DNA of 64,000 nucleotides from JAAZKI01 sp012799905. GTDB taxonomy: Bacteria > Verrucomicrobiota > Lentisphaeria > Oligosphaerales > Oligosphaeraceae. Below the pieces are notes generated by a model, which worked only from the letters and a program-made list of their open reading frames with translations, did not search any database and was not told the origin of the DNA. Shown in pieces: positions 51,983 to 62,108 of the stretch (its first letter is position 1; every line of letters begins with the position of its first letter). Location of the stretch: assembly GCA_050949415.1 (NCBI GenBank), contig JBMNFR010000012.1:186001-250000 (forward strand). Direction: 5' to 3'. A program made the position numbers and the translations under genes.

Positions 51983-54676
51983 TTACACCAAGCGGCCGCA
52001 GAAGTCTCCTTGGATGGCGCCGAGGTTGAGGCGGGCCCGGGGTGGATTGGGGCTGGCCGGCCAGGAGTACCAGAAGGCTGGCTGGCCGTTTTTGCCGGGG
52101 CCGGCGTTTCGGCGGATGTACAAATAGCGCGGCTCCATGACCGGGTCGTTGTTCCAGAACAAGGCCGGCAGTCGCACTGTCGCTGTCCAGGTCTCGGGAG
52201 TGGCGTCGATGTCGCACGTCGCAATTGGGCTGAAGGCGGAATGGCCGCCGCGATTGATGGTCAGCGTCCATGGGAAGCGTGTGCCGGCCGCGTCTAAGGT
52301 CGCCAAAGTGAAAGAGTCGGACGGGTGGTCTTGGGTCTTGGCGTCCAGGACAATGACCAGGTCGCCGCAGCCGTTGCGGTCAACGCGCCAGCGAGTGGCG
52401 CCGTCGTCATGCCAGCCGCTGTTGACTTTATAGGTGGCGGCGTTGCGCTCAAAGTCTGACATGGGCAGTGGTCGGCCGGCGTTCACCGCTTCTTCCACCT
52501 CGGCGAACTCGCCGGCGAGCAGTTCGTCCAAGATTTGCAGGCGCCAGGTCAGGCGGTCTTCGCAGTACTGGTGCGCTTCGGCCTCGGAATGGAAGCCCAG
52601 CCGGGAGTCTTGCTGGCACAATTCAATCATGCTGCGTGCATTGGCCTTTTCCAATTCAACCAGTTCGCGCAGACGTGCGAGCAAGGCTTTGCGGTCTGCA
52701 TTTTCACGCAGGAACAATTCGCGCCGATGCAGGTAGAATTCGAGGATATTGCGAGCGCTGCGGAATTGCAATCCCAGTGCGGCGGACACGCCGATATCCA
52801 GACTGCGTTCGCGGTCATTAGCGAAGGCCGGCGCGATTCGATTGAGGATGACCATGCCCTTGTCCCATCCCTCGGTCATGCGGGTCGCCAGCAGCAGGGC
52901 TTCTTCCAGCGTGTGGTTTTCCTGACATTCGCCGATAGTGTCGCCGCTGGGCGGGAAGTCCGGCTTCCAGGTCGGCCCGAGCGGCTTCAAGTGGATTTTC
53001 AGGAACAGCGGCCAGGTGATGCCGGCGTGCATTGGGCCGTAATATTGCATGTCGTTGGACAAGGGATAGTTGCTGTAGGCTTCCGTGAAGTGTCCCCACG
53101 CCTCGGCGACGTCTGGGGCGTAGCGACCCCACTTGCCCCGCGCCAGGCGGAGCAGGAAGTCAGCCTCGCTGTCCTCGAAGGTCTCATAGGCCAGTTCGCC
53201 GGCTGCCTGATTCATGATGCCCGGGTAATTGCCGAAATACCAGCATTGCATGACATGAGCGCAGCCCTTGGCCTGCATGGCTTTGTATTTCTGATACAGG
53301 AGCCCCGGCGTCGAAACAAAGGGAACCGTAGCCACCTCGTGCGAACAGCCGACCTGGATTTTGGCGGACATTTCTGCCCCGTTGGCGACCGCATTCTCAG
53401 CCACGCGGCTGAACGACGCGCTGGGGCCGATATAGGACAGCCAGTAGTCGCCGCCGCTACGCCAGCGGTCGAGCTGTTTGCGCATAGCGCCGGATTCGAA
53501 GTTGTATTGGAGGACGACGCCTTCGGGCACGTGTCGTGCCAGTTCATAGACCCAGTCGGCGCGCTCCTGGGCCGGTTGCGGCTGGTAGAGCCAGCTGATC
53601 ATTTCCGCCTCTGGATTGGCTTCACGCATGCCGCGGCTGAGGGCGTTGGTGGTGTCATAGTGGATTTGCCATTTGGGACGCTGGCTGCAGCGTGGGCAGT
53701 TGATAGGGTTGTTGGAGGTGGCGGGGACGGTGCTCAGGCAGTTGGTGATGCGTTCGCCATGACTGATGTTGAGGAAGCCACCCAGCCCAGGGAGCTGCGT
53801 GAAAATGTCCTTGGTGGTTTCATAGAGCAGCTGTTGGGCGGCCGGTGAGCTGGGGCAGAATGCGTGGTTGCCATCCCAACCGATGGCGCCGGCTAATTCC
53901 GGGTTGGCCTTGATTAGCGGGTCGTCCTTGGCCAGCCATCGGGGCTCGATAGCGAAAATCCAGGTCTTGATGCCATAGCGCAGGCATTGGTCGATGGTGC
54001 GCCGGAGTTTGGCCAGGCGTTGGGGTGCGTCGGGGTCTCGCTTATAGAACGATGTTTCCGCCAGTTCCCGGAAGACAACGGTCAGCCAGAGGCCATTGAT
54101 GCCTTCATGGGCGAGTCGGTTCAGGTATTCGTCCGGATAGTAGTCCATATCGTCCATCAGCTCATCGCGATTGAACGGCGGTCGTTTAATTGGCCCGAAG
54201 AAGCAGCGTGAAATCCGGTTGCGGATCCACGGCTTGCGGGTTTGGACGCCATACGGAAGAAACGGTCCGTCTTGTCCGTTGAGCTGGTCTTCTAAGAAGA
54301 AGATTGCCCGGCGCATGCCTTCGCGGTCTTCTGCCGTGACGGTGACGCCATCCCGGTCAACTGCCAGGCTGTAGCTTTCTTTGCCTTGCACAGCGGCTTT
54401 TTGCAGGCGAATCGGGACTGGCCCGGTTGCGGTGAGGCCGAGTTCAGCCAGGCATAAATCGAGGTCGTTGAAAGCTGTTTGCAGCAAGCCGTCCTCGTTC
54501 GGGAAGTTATTGAGCAGGCGGAAGCCATTGGCCAGGTCGAGTTCATGTTCCGGGTCGGCCGTGCGCGTCCAGAGCGCCCGGCGGACTTCACGGGTCTTGA
54601 GTTCGCGCAAAAATCCCCAGTTTTCGCGGCTGGGCGGTTCAGGAAACACCATTGGGTCAAGAGCCATCGTCGTCAT
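51983..54676 (-). CDS. Large glycosidase-like protein (GH20/GH67 type)
   Basis: 897 residues, no signal peptide. The N-terminal domain (about 60-160, SYSLAVDRDGVTVTAEDREGMRRAIFFL) resembles the non-catalytic beta/alpha domain before GH20/GH67 enzymes. A TIM barrel (about 165-600) contains HEGINGLWLTVV, LGGFLNISHGERI and CPRCSQRP; helices and a C-terminal beta-sandwich follow. The catalytic residues are not clearly identifiable. ATG 54676 follows CAAGGA. It is the upstream neighbour of the secreted propeller-like gene. Confidence 0.72.
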   Translation of the reverse strand: MTTMALDPMVFPEPPSRENWGFLRELKTREVRRALWTRTADPEHELDLANGFRLLNNFPNEDGLLQTAFNDLDLCLAELGLTATGPVPIRLQKAAVQGKESYSLAVDRDGVTVTAEDREGMRRAIFFLEDQLNGQDGPFLPYGVQTRKPWIRNRISRCFFGPIKRPPFNRDELMDDMDYYPDEYLNRLAHEGINGLWLTVVFRELAETSFYKRDPDAPQRLAKLRRTIDQCLRYGIKTWIFAIEPRWLAKDDPLIKANPELAGAIGWDGNHAFCPSSPAAQQLLYETTKDIFTQLPGLGGFLNISHGERITNCLSTVPATSNNPINCPRCSQRPKWQIHYDTTNALSRGMREANPEAEMISWLYQPQPAQERADWVYELARHVPEGVVLQYNFESGAMRKQLDRWRSGGDYWLSYIGPSASFSRVAENAVANGAEMSAKIQVGCSHEVATVPFVSTPGLLYQKYKAMQAKGCAHVMQCWYFGNYPGIMNQAAGELAYETFEDSEADFLLRLARGKWGRYAPDVAEAWGHFTEAYSNYPLSNDMQYYGPMHAGITWPLFLKIHLKPLGPTWKPDFPPSGDTIGECQENHTLEEALLLATRMTEGWDKGMVILNRIAPAFANDRERSLDIGVSAALGLQFRSARNILEFYLHRRELFLRENADRKALLARLRELVELEKANARSMIELCQQDSRLGFHSEAEAHQYCEDRLTWRLQILDELLAGEFAEVEEAVNAGRPLPMSDFERNAATYKVNSGWHDDGATRWRVDRNGCGDLVIVLDAKTQDHPSDSFTLATLDAAGTRFPWTLTINRGGHSAFSPIATCDIDATPETWTATVRLPALFWNNDPVMEPRYLYIRRNAGPGKNGQPAFWYSWPASPNPPRARLNLGAIQGDFCGRLV

Positions 54677-54701
54677 CCTTGGTTGAGTGCGGCAGGGCGG
54701 A

Positions 54702-54720
54702 GGCGGCGCTGCTAGCGCCG
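54702..54720. other. GC-rich hairpin in leader
   Basis: Perfect 8-bp inverted repeat GCGGCGCT/AGCGCCGC around a three-base loop in the 378-bp gap between divergent genes; the rest of 54677-55054 shows no gene. Confidence 0.5.
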
Positions 54721-55054
54721 CTGAGAACTCGGCATTACAGGAAAGATAATGCGAGGCGGGGGCTTGTCAACCAGCCAGCGTCAGTGAAACTAAAACGCGT
54801 TGCCGTTGCGCTGAGAATACGCTTCTGTTGGACGTAGTTTGATGATTTTGCCTGGACTGGAAAATCGGCTCGCGCGGCTGTGATTATGGAACAAAGGCTC
54901 CCGGCCATTGTCTTTTTCTTTGTCCCGACGAGGTTTGGGAGCTGGGTTTAGAACCAGGCCGGGTCAGATGGCCGTCGAACCGGCAAGCGCGAAGTCCGCG
55001 CCTCGCTGCGGCCAAGAGAAGGAAATAAATTACCCCGTAGAGGAGCAAGTTGAA

Positions 55055-55441
55055 ATGGAAGTCAAACGTCAGCAGGTTTATTTGTGTTCGCTTTGCAGTT
55101 CCGTGGTTGAGATTTTGATGCCGGGAGTGGTTCCGTCCTGCTGCGGCAGGCCGATGGAGCTGCAAGCGGAAAATACGGTTGATGCCTCCAGAGAGAAGCA
55201 CGTCCCCGTCGTTGAAGCCAAGGGCACTGGCACCCTGGTCAAAGTCGGCGCTGACGCGCATCCGATGACGGAGAAGCATTACATCGTTTGGATTGAGATC
55301 ATCAATGGTGACTATGTCAACCGTTACTACCTCAAGCCGGGCGACGCCCCGCAAGCAGAATTCTACGTGGGTCTCAAGCCGGGCATGATTGTGCGCGAAT
55401 ACTGCAATCTGCATGGCTTGTGGATCAAGGTCATCGAATGA
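55055..55441 (+). CDS. dfx: Desulfoferrodoxin (two-iron superoxide reductase)
   Basis: Reduces superoxide to peroxide in anaerobes. Center I (desulforedoxin-like FeS4) is Cys11, Cys14, Cys29 and Cys30. Center II (active-site iron) is His49, His69, His75, Cys117 and His120, with Glu47-Lys48 just before the first His, all in canonical spacing. 128 residues is normal. ATG 55055 with GAGGAG nine nt upstream is right; the frame from 54908 adds unrelated residues. It converges on the polysaccharide deacetylase gene. Confidence 0.97.
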   Translation: MEVKRQQVYLCSLCSSVVEILMPGVVPSCCGRPMELQAENTVDASREKHVPVVEAKGTGTLVKVGADAHPMTEKHYIVWIEIINGDYVNRYYLKPGDAPQAEFYVGLKPGMIVREYCNLHGLWIKVIE

Positions 55442-55505
55442 GTCTACCGGCTAACGCCAGCCGTTAGGCAGAACTTGTCCGAAAGCATAACCAAGTTTTA
55501 TGAGT

Positions 55506-55536
55506 GGGAGGAAAGGGCCGTGCGCCTTTTCCTCCC
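55506..55536. terminator. Bidirectional terminator candidate
   Basis: GGGAGGAAAGG/CCTTTTCCTCCC stem between the convergent dfx and deacetylase genes. Confidence 0.65.
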
Positions 55537-55543
55537 TTCGCGT

Positions 55544-56347
55544 TCAGCGGTCGAATTTCACCGTTTGGCCAGCCGGGATTTCGACTGGGGCGCCATTGTG
55601 GGCGACCCAGACTGATATGGCGCTGGGATTGCTCAGCATGCTGCCATCAACCGAGCTGATGATCCGGCGGACAGCCGCAAGGTAGTCGATGACCTCAATG
55701 TTGGTGGCGTACCAGAGGTCGTTGTTGTTTCCCATCAGCGCCGCAAAGTCTTCCATCAGCTGCCAGTTGTTTTCGCGGTCGAATTCATAGCTGTGCCCCC
55801 AGACGTAGAAGAGGCTCGGTTCACGGCCAGAGGGCATTTCGAGAAATTGGCGGCCTTTGGCGAGAATGTCGTGTTTGTGGTGCCCGGTGGCAGCCCAGCG
55901 CAGGGGATCGGCAGGCAGACCAAAGGCCGCAGTGGCGATGGTGGTGCGAGCATACGCAAAGCCGCAGAGGCGGACGACTTCGACGACGCGGTCGTCAAAA
56001 CGCCCATTCGGGTAGGACAGTCCGCGGATAGGAGCGCCGGCGGCATCTTCCAGGGCTCGGCGGTCGTCCAGCAATTCGCGGATCATCTCTTCGTTGGAGA
56101 CTTGATGCAGGGATGGATGCGTGCAGCTGTGGCAGGAAATTTCGTGTCCGGCGTACAGGTTCGGCAGTTCTGCCCGGGTGATTTTGTTTTCTTTGTCAAG
56201 ATAAGCGCTGTTCAGGTGGAAGGCGGCACGCAGACCGTGGCGGTTGAAAATATCGACTAAGCGTCGGTCAGCGATGTTGCCGTCATCGTAGCTCAAGGTC
56301 AGAACTTTGCTTTTGCCGCCCGGGAAAAGGGTGAAACGGTTCGTCAT
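55544..56347 (-). CDS. Polysaccharide deacetylase-like protein
   Basis: NodB-type hydrolase removing acetyl groups from glycans, 267 residues, no signal peptide. KVLTLSYDDG (catalytic Asp and metal Asp) and HEISCHSCTHPSLHQ (metal His pair) are motifs 1 and 2; LSYPNGRFDDRVV is motif 3. ATG 56347 with TGGAG upstream is better than the long frame from 56431. It is monocistronic and convergent with dfx. Confidence 0.9.
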   Translation of the reverse strand: MTNRFTLFPGGKSKVLTLSYDDGNIADRRLVDIFNRHGLRAAFHLNSAYLDKENKITRAELPNLYAGHEISCHSCTHPSLHQVSNEEMIRELLDDRRALEDAAGAPIRGLSYPNGRFDDRVVEVVRLCGFAYARTTIATAAFGLPADPLRWAATGHHKHDILAKGRQFLEMPSGREPSLFYVWGHSYEFDRENNWQLMEDFAALMGNNNDLWYATNIEVIDYLAAVRRIISSVDGSMLSNPSAISVWVAHNGAPVEIPAGQTVKFDR

Positions 56348-56507
56348 GATGGCTCCAAGTTCTCGATTTCGTTCGTGAGGGTTGGTTTTTCCTGGCCGCG
56401 TCGGTGCGGTCAGGCACACAGAAACAAGCATGAAGATTCAATATAGCATATTATATTGAGTCTGAACAGTCGGCAGGCGCTTGCCAAGTGCAATGGGGCA
56501 GTCTCCT

Positions 56508-56594
56508 GTAGTGCCTTTACAAGGCACCAGTTTTTTAGGTATGCCTCCCACAGGCTAAAGCCTGGGGTTAAGCATGGTTAAGCGCCTACGGCGC
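56508..56594 (+). repeat. Intergenic hairpin module R2, copy 3
   Basis: Same order as 20212-20299, immediately followed by R1 copy D. Confidence 0.9.
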
Positions 56595-56613
56595 AAAGGG
56601 ATGTGGATATATT

Positions 56614-57042
56614 GCTGCTATCGACCAACTTTTTGTTTTTGGGGAAAGATTTTCTTCAAGTCAACGCTTTTGTGCGCCTCTCCGAGGCTCAAGCTTGGGG
56701 GGCATCCATCCCCAGGTTCCGCTCCGCTTCACCTGGGGTTACTCATGGTGCCACCTCTACGAGGTTGGGGTGGCCCTCAGGTCATTCTGGCCAAGCGGGA
56801 GGCGACTTGAAGTGTTTCTCCATGCCATCCCGGCTGTTCAGGCTGAATAGTCAAAAAAACGATAGGCCAAATCGCGAATCCGCATGCAATCCTATCCCGA
56901 CGAACAACAACCTAAAAAACAAAAATTTCCGTGTATTCTGCGTGTTCCGTGGTTACAACAACAACCCAAAAAACAAAAATTTCGTGTCTTTTCGTGTTTT
57001 TCGTGGTTAACAAAATAGGCTGTGGACGGCAGCCCACCCTAA
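56614..57042 (+). repeat. Dispersed intergenic repeat R1, copy D
   Basis: Near-full copy ending GGACGGCAGCCCACCCTAA; the terminal hairpin is partly degenerate here. It is followed by GGACATGGTGGACGGTGG and two 26-bp palindromic units to about 57112. Confidence 0.93.
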
Positions 57043-57065
57043 GGACATGGTGGACGGTGGCTGCT

Positions 57066-57112
57066 GCATCGCGCGTAGTTCAGCCTTCAGGCTGCCGCAC
57101 GTAATTCAAGCT
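57066..57112. repeat. 26-bp palindromic units (two, diverged)
   Basis: GTAGTTCAGCCTTCAGGCTGCC and a decayed GTAATTCAAGCTTATTTC, just before the start of the 638-residue gene. Confidence 0.75.
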
Positions 57113-57137
57113 TATTTCAAACTCAGGGAATCCGTCG

Positions 57138-59054
57138 ATGTCATCTTTTGCCAAACTTCTGTGGATTGAGCTTATTGGTTTTGATAATACGGCGGCCGAT
57201 TTCGGCGTCGCCGAGCTGCTGGGGCGCATGCCGGTCAAGCCGGAGGCAGTGTCGCTGCTGCTTTGGAATACGGAGGTGATCCATGCTCACCAGGATTTGC
57301 AGACGGATGGGGCGCTGGGGCCGCAGCAGTGCAGCTATTGCGGCCGTTCTTTCAACGAAGAGCGCTCCCGGCAGGACTGGACCCGCTTCCAGCTGCGCAA
57401 TCTGATTGCCGAGCTGCATCGACATCACGTGAAAGTCTATCCGAGCGTCTTTGACCAAGTTCTTTCTGACGCCACCGCCGCTCGCTTCGGCTATCAGCGC
57501 GGCGCCTTCTGGCTGGATGACCATCCCGAGGTGCTCTATGTCCTTGATAATGGCCAGCTTGCCAGCTCAATATGCCCTTGGAAACGTCTGGCTGACGGCA
57601 CGCTTTATGAAGACTTCTTTTTTGCACAACTGGAAAAATTCTTGGTCGACTATGATTTTGACGGCCTGCATGCCGCTGACGGCTTTGCCCATCCTCGGTT
57701 CCCAATCAACCGGGGCGATTTTTCCAACGACATGGTAGAGCAGTTCGCCGAGGTGACTGGCGTAGCCGTGCATCCTGGCGACCGGGCTACGCAGGCGGCC
57801 TGGATTCTCCAGCACGCCTACCCAGAGTGGGTGGACTTTCATACGCGCCGACACCAGCAGTTCTGGCGAAAAGGCATGGCGATGCTGGAACGTCTTGGCA
57901 AGGAGCATGTTTTCAATAGCATCTGGACCCGCGATCCGTTCGAGGCGCGTTTCCGCTACGGCGTCGACTATCGGCTGCTGGCTGAAGCTGGCGTCAAGAC
58001 GTTCATCGTGGAAGCCACGGCAGCAGTCCTGGAGCTGGAAGGGTGGATCAAATCACCGACTTCCGGCGACGATCAATTCATGGCAGCCATTGCCCGCCTG
58101 AAGGCAGACGTGCCCGAATGTCGGCTGATTCTGCTGAACGGCGTCAAGGACGGTCTTGAGCAGTACAGCGCCCTGCGCCATGCCCCGACTCGCCTGGAAT
58201 CCGATGTGCAGGCTTTTGCCAATGTCTTCTATCAACGCCAGCGCTGCCTGGACGGCGTTATGACCTGCCTGGCAGACGGCATCCGGCCAGGCGAATGGCA
58301 GGCTATTGACAGCATTTATCAAACGGCGTTCTACGGCGAGCCAGCCTCGTTCCCGCAGGTGACGCTCCTCTGGTCGCATGAGGCCATGCTGCGGGAGGAA
58401 GCCGCGTATTTTCAGAAACGCCCCATGAGCAGCTTCCGTCTGCATTGCCGTTTGCATGCTTACAACGCGATTTGCCCGGTTATGGCTGACCTGTCTGAAT
58501 TGCCCCAGCTGACCGGGCCGGTGGCCGTCATTCATCCCATTTATCTTTCGGAAAAAGAGCAGGAGGCTCTGGCTCATTACACGGCCGGGCCAGTGCTGCT
58601 GTTGGGCTTGCAGACAGACAATCGCTTCGGCTATCGCATCCATATGCAGTCGCAGGTGGTCAGCGAGGACTATGCCGAGCTGGCGCCGCGCCCGGAGCGC
58701 GAGGTCTATAGTTGGCTCGACGAGTTGCCGGAAGCCATGCCGGAAGAGGCGTTCCTGCGTCAGATGGCCGCCGCAGTTCGCCGATGCGGCTCTCCGGCGA
58801 AGTTGTCCACCGAAGACTCCGCCGTCAAAGTCTGGGGCTTCCAGTCGACTGCCGACTGCCTGCATCTCTTTGCCCGCAACGAAAGGGGCCGTTACCTCAC
58901 TCCGGAATTTCGCTGTCGCGGTCAATTCCAAGCGGCGCGGGCATTGACGGATTATCCCTCACTGCCGGTGCAATTGCGGCATGAAGACGGCAACACGGTG
59001 TTCAGCGCCAAGATTCCGCCGCATGGCACCATCGTCTTGGAATTGAAGCAGTAA
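57138..59054 (+). CDS. Uncharacterised TIM-barrel protein, glycosidase-like
   Basis: 638 residues, no signal peptide. It has no family I can name. Alternating strands and helices (KPEAVSLLLWNTEVI, HVKVYPSVF, DFDGLHAADGFAH) look like an alpha/beta barrel of the GH-like kind, and a Cys pair CSYCGRSF near 65 may bind zinc. A C-terminal beta domain covers about 540-638. ATG 57138 follows AGGGAA. It converges on the phosphoesterase-isomerase fusion gene. Confidence 0.7.
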   Translation: MSSFAKLLWIELIGFDNTAADFGVAELLGRMPVKPEAVSLLLWNTEVIHAHQDLQTDGALGPQQCSYCGRSFNEERSRQDWTRFQLRNLIAELHRHHVKVYPSVFDQVLSDATAARFGYQRGAFWLDDHPEVLYVLDNGQLASSICPWKRLADGTLYEDFFFAQLEKFLVDYDFDGLHAADGFAHPRFPINRGDFSNDMVEQFAEVTGVAVHPGDRATQAAWILQHAYPEWVDFHTRRHQQFWRKGMAMLERLGKEHVFNSIWTRDPFEARFRYGVDYRLLAEAGVKTFIVEATAAVLELEGWIKSPTSGDDQFMAAIARLKADVPECRLILLNGVKDGLEQYSALRHAPTRLESDVQAFANVFYQRQRCLDGVMTCLADGIRPGEWQAIDSIYQTAFYGEPASFPQVTLLWSHEAMLREEAAYFQKRPMSSFRLHCRLHAYNAICPVMADLSELPQLTGPVAVIHPIYLSEKEQEALAHYTAGPVLLLGLQTDNRFGYRIHMQSQVVSEDYAELAPRPEREVYSWLDELPEAMPEEAFLRQMAAAVRRCGSPAKLSTEDSAVKVWGFQSTADCLHLFARNERGRYLTPEFRCRGQFQAARALTDYPSLPVQLRHEDGNTVFSAKIPPHGTIVLELKQ

Positions 59055-59072
59055 GGCAAGCGTCTTAGCGGT

Positions 59073-60563
59073 TCAGGACAGGATGTCGCGCAGGGTCAAG
59101 TAGCTCTCAATGGCCGGTTCTGTTCTGATTTCCAGGTACATCGGCACATGCGCCAACTGACCCTGCTGCCAGGCCACGAAGAAGGAACTGAGCGAAATGG
59201 CGTGGCCGAAAAGATTTTTGAGCGGACAATGACCTTGGGCTTTGCCGTCCAGCACGGTAAATTGATGCAGGTGGCATCCAGTCAGCCAGGCGCCCAGTTC
59301 GGCATACCATTCGCTGACGTTGTAGCGACTGGCCAGGCTGCGATTGTTGCGCGCATGGCCAATGTCCAGAAGGAAGCCAACAGCTTCGTTGCCGAGGCGT
59401 TTCCGCAGCGCTGCTATCCATTCTCGGCATTCCTGGGGCGTATAGCCGAAAAAGCGCTGTTCATCCGCAGGTTCATCGCGTCTCAGGTGCATGTTTTCGA
59501 TGCCGATGACAATGCCGGCCTTGACCAGAGGAGCGAGGGTCTGTGCAAAGGCGTCCAGCATCGCCGAGTAGAGGCTGCTATCTCCCCGCAGCGCGGCGAC
59601 CGGCGCGGCAGGCGGGTGAATGGTGACTGCATGCGCCCGCAGTTGGCGAGCCATCTCAAGCGCGGCTGGCATGATGTCCGGCACTTTGACCGCGCCGCTT
59701 GCATCAAGGCCAATGGTGGGCAGGTGGATAGACAGATGCCGGCCGCCGCGGCGTCGCCAGGCATCAACTGCGGAGGCCAGAGTCGCTGCCGGCAGAGCCA
59801 GGGATTCGGCGGCGCGGATTTCAAAGCTGGGAACGTTGTGTTCAGCGGCGGCGGTCAGGGCTGCCAGGGTGTTTTTCATGCCGGAGATGCCGAGGAAACT
59901 GAGCCATTCGGCGCGTTCTTTTGCTGGCCAGGTTCTGGGGTCGGCAAAATCGCAGGCGATGTCCTCGCGTTGCCAGTTGCCGCTGGCATTGTCCATGATG
60001 ATGATGGCAGGCGGGCCGCCCAGCGCCTTGTCCGGGTCAATTCCGCGGGTCACTTGGTACGGGCCATTGTCCTCATCCCGATGAATATGTCCGCTGACCA
60101 GCGTGCTGATGGCTTGTTTTGCCAGACATTCCGCCAGCAGTTGCTGGTCTTCGCTGGGAAGATAATGGTGTGGGCAGTGGGTGACGGCGATTCGGTTCCC
60201 CTGCGGCGGCAACTCAGCCAGGAGCGCCCGACTGGCTGGGGAAAGACGGATAGCACTGGTGTCAAGGAGGACGATATTGTCCTGCATTTGATTGGTTTGC
60301 AGAATCTCCAGGCAGGCGGCGGTTTCTGCGGGCGAGCGCAAGTCTGCGTTGCCCGGAGTGATCAGGAGCGGCATATCGCCAGCTTTTTGACGCAGACGGC
60401 GGGCCGCTGCCGCAGTGCCGATGCTGGTCAAGTCGCCAGCGCCGACCAGGTAGTCGACCTGGCGGCGGGCGGCCTCCTGCACGGCCCATTCAAAGACAAT
60501 GTCCTTGACAGTGTCTGGACGGTCAGGAAAATGAGTGTCGGCAAAAATTGCGATTCTGGTCAT
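59073..60563 (-). CDS. Metallophosphoesterase fused to sugar-isomerase-like TIM barrel
   Basis: A 496-residue two-domain protein. Residues 1-205 are a calcineurin-like metallophosphoesterase with D9-H11 (ADTHF), D44 (GAGDLT), N72 (TPGNAD), H129 and H159/H161 (SGHIH), that is, all metal ligands. Residues about 215-496 are an AP-endonuclease-2/xylose-isomerase-like barrel with Glu247-Ile-Arg, Glu356-Asn (IGIENMHL), LLDIGHA at 398-404 and LEIRTEP near the end. Expected reactions are phosphate removal and an isomerisation/epimerisation of one small molecule. The fusion of both in one chain is unusual. It is divergent from the EboD-like gene. Confidence 0.88.
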   Translation of the reverse strand: MTRIAIFADTHFPDRPDTVKDIVFEWAVQEAARRQVDYLVGAGDLTSIGTAAAARRLRQKAGDMPLLITPGNADLRSPAETAACLEILQTNQMQDNIVLLDTSAIRLSPASRALLAELPPQGNRIAVTHCPHHYLPSEDQQLLAECLAKQAISTLVSGHIHRDEDNGPYQVTRGIDPDKALGGPPAIIIMDNASGNWQREDIACDFADPRTWPAKERAEWLSFLGISGMKNTLAALTAAAEHNVPSFEIRAAESLALPAATLASAVDAWRRRGGRHLSIHLPTIGLDASGAVKVPDIMPAALEMARQLRAHAVTIHPPAAPVAALRGDSSLYSAMLDAFAQTLAPLVKAGIVIGIENMHLRRDEPADEQRFFGYTPQECREWIAALRKRLGNEAVGFLLDIGHARNNRSLASRYNVSEWYAELGAWLTGCHLHQFTVLDGKAQGHCPLKNLFGHAISLSSFFVAWQQGQLAHVPMYLEIRTEPAIESYLTLRDILS

Positions 60564-60624
60564 GCGGCAGGGGTTGCGGAAAGGATTTGGATGGGGGGCG
60601 ACGCGGGATGACGCCCAAAATCTA

Positions 60625-60727
60625 TTTTTTAACCACGGATGGACACGGATGGACTACGCCGTCCACAGCCTATTTTTTTAACCACGAAAAAACACGAAAG
60701 GACACGAAATTTTTGTTTTTTGGGTTG
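60625..60727 (-). repeat. Fragment of repeat R1
   Basis: AACCACGGATGGACACGGAT, GGACTACGCCGTCCACAGCC and AACCACGAAAAAACACGAAA. This is the promoter gap of a divergent gene pair; the remaining 60728-60915 holds no gene. Confidence 0.85.
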
Positions 60728-60915
60728 CTAGGACTTGCATGTCAATGCATCTTCACCAAAGGCAAGGATACCAAAAACAAGCACGGAAGAGGGAAAAATC
60801 TCTGCATCGGCTGTTAAGAATACGGTAGATGATGTATATTTTTTGTCAAGGCGGACAGAGAAAGGAAATGCGTTGCGGCGCCGGCATGGGGCGCGACAGA
60901 AGCATATAGCGAATC

Positions 60916-62094
60916 ATGCTCAGTTCTGATTTTTCCATCGCATATCATTACGACACCATCTTCACGGAGGGTGTTTTTGAGGCCGGGAATACTGCTTTGG
61001 CGGATGTGTTCCGGTCTCTGGAGTCGCCGTCGCCGATTCGGGTCTTAGTATTGTTTGAACGGCAGCTGCTGGCGTTTTACCCGGACGTGGCAGAGGACAT
61101 TGCGACCTACTGCGGGCATTATCCGGCTTTGCTGCTGCCGGCTTTGCCGCCTGTGCCGATTGACGGCGGCGAGGCAGCCAAGGACATGGACGTGGCTATG
61201 AGCTTATGCCATCTCCTCCTGCAAGCCCGGATGTGCCGGCAGTCGTGCTTAGTGATTGTTGGCGGCGGCGCTCTGCTGGATGCGGCCGGATTCGCTGCTG
61301 CGATTTTTCACCGCGGCATTCGTCAAATCAGGATTCCAACCACTGCGTTGAGCCAGGCTGATTCCGGAGTCGGAGTGAAAAATGCGGTCAACGCCTTTGG
61401 CAAGAAGAATCTCCTGGGCGTTTTTGCGCCGCCTTTGGCAGTGCTCAATGACAGTCGCTTTTTACGGACTCTGCCATCGCAGCAGATCGCTGAAGCCGCG
61501 GCTGAAGCCGTGAAAGTGGCCATGATCAAGGATGCTGACTTTTTTGCATTTTTGCAAGAGAAGGCCACGGCCATCATGGCGGGCGATGAGACTGCCCGGC
61601 AGGCTATGATCAAGCGCTCGGCAGAATTGCATGTCCGGCATATCGCCACCAGCGGCGATCCTTTTGAATGGGGCAGCGCCCGACCGCTTGATTTCGGCCA
61701 TTGGGCGGCGCACAAGCTCGAAATGCTGTCTGAGAACCGTTTGTCGCACGGCGTCGCGGTCGGCATGGGCTTGCTGATTGACACGAAATATGCAGTCCTC
61801 AGCGGCCTAATCCCGGAGGCTGTATTCCAGGCGCTGAAAGACCTGCTGGCAGACTTCCAGTTGCCGTTTTGCAGTGCGCCCCTGGAGCAACGCGACAGCC
61901 AGGGCCAGAGGGAAGTGTTCGCCGGAATCGAGGAATTCCGCGAGCACCTTGGCGGGGTTCTGCATATCACCTTGCCGACCGCAATTGGGCGGAAAATTGA
62001 AGTAACCGAAATCAACGGCGACCGGATGGAACAGGCTATTGCGATGGTCATCGCCGAATGCGGCGAAGGTCAGCCGAATAGTAACCAGGCATAA
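60916..62094 (+). CDS. EboD-like sugar-phosphate cyclase (DHQ synthase superfamily)
   Basis: 392 residues. NAD-binding GGGALLDAAGFAAAIF is at 116-131, and DSGVGVKNAVNAFGKKN at 149-165 replaces the GGKT form of true DHQ synthase. Zinc ligands are Glu197, His262 (LDFGHWAAHKLE) and His278 (SHGVAVGMG). The GVKN and GHWAAHKLE forms, as I recall them, belong to EboD, a cyclase of the ebo cluster, and not to AroB; it is probably a cyclitol-forming enzyme. ATG 60916 lacks a strong ribosome binding site. It is next to a phosphoesterase-isomerase fusion, two activities also typical of ebo clusters. Confidence 0.82.
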   Translation: MLSSDFSIAYHYDTIFTEGVFEAGNTALADVFRSLESPSPIRVLVLFERQLLAFYPDVAEDIATYCGHYPALLLPALPPVPIDGGEAAKDMDVAMSLCHLLLQARMCRQSCLVIVGGGALLDAAGFAAAIFHRGIRQIRIPTTALSQADSGVGVKNAVNAFGKKNLLGVFAPPLAVLNDSRFLRTLPSQQIAEAAAEAVKVAMIKDADFFAFLQEKATAIMAGDETARQAMIKRSAELHVRHIATSGDPFEWGSARPLDFGHWAAHKLEMLSENRLSHGVAVGMGLLIDTKYAVLSGLIPEAVFQALKDLLADFQLPFCSAPLEQRDSQGQREVFAGIEEFREHLGGVLHITLPTAIGRKIEVTEINGDRMEQAIAMVIAECGEGQPNSNQA

Positions 62095-62108
62095 AGGAGA
62101 ACAAACGC

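Noticed and set aside
54908..55054. Long N-terminus for superoxide reductase
   Set aside because: The extra residues are not conserved, and the canonical protein begins at ATG 55055 with GAGGAG upstream.
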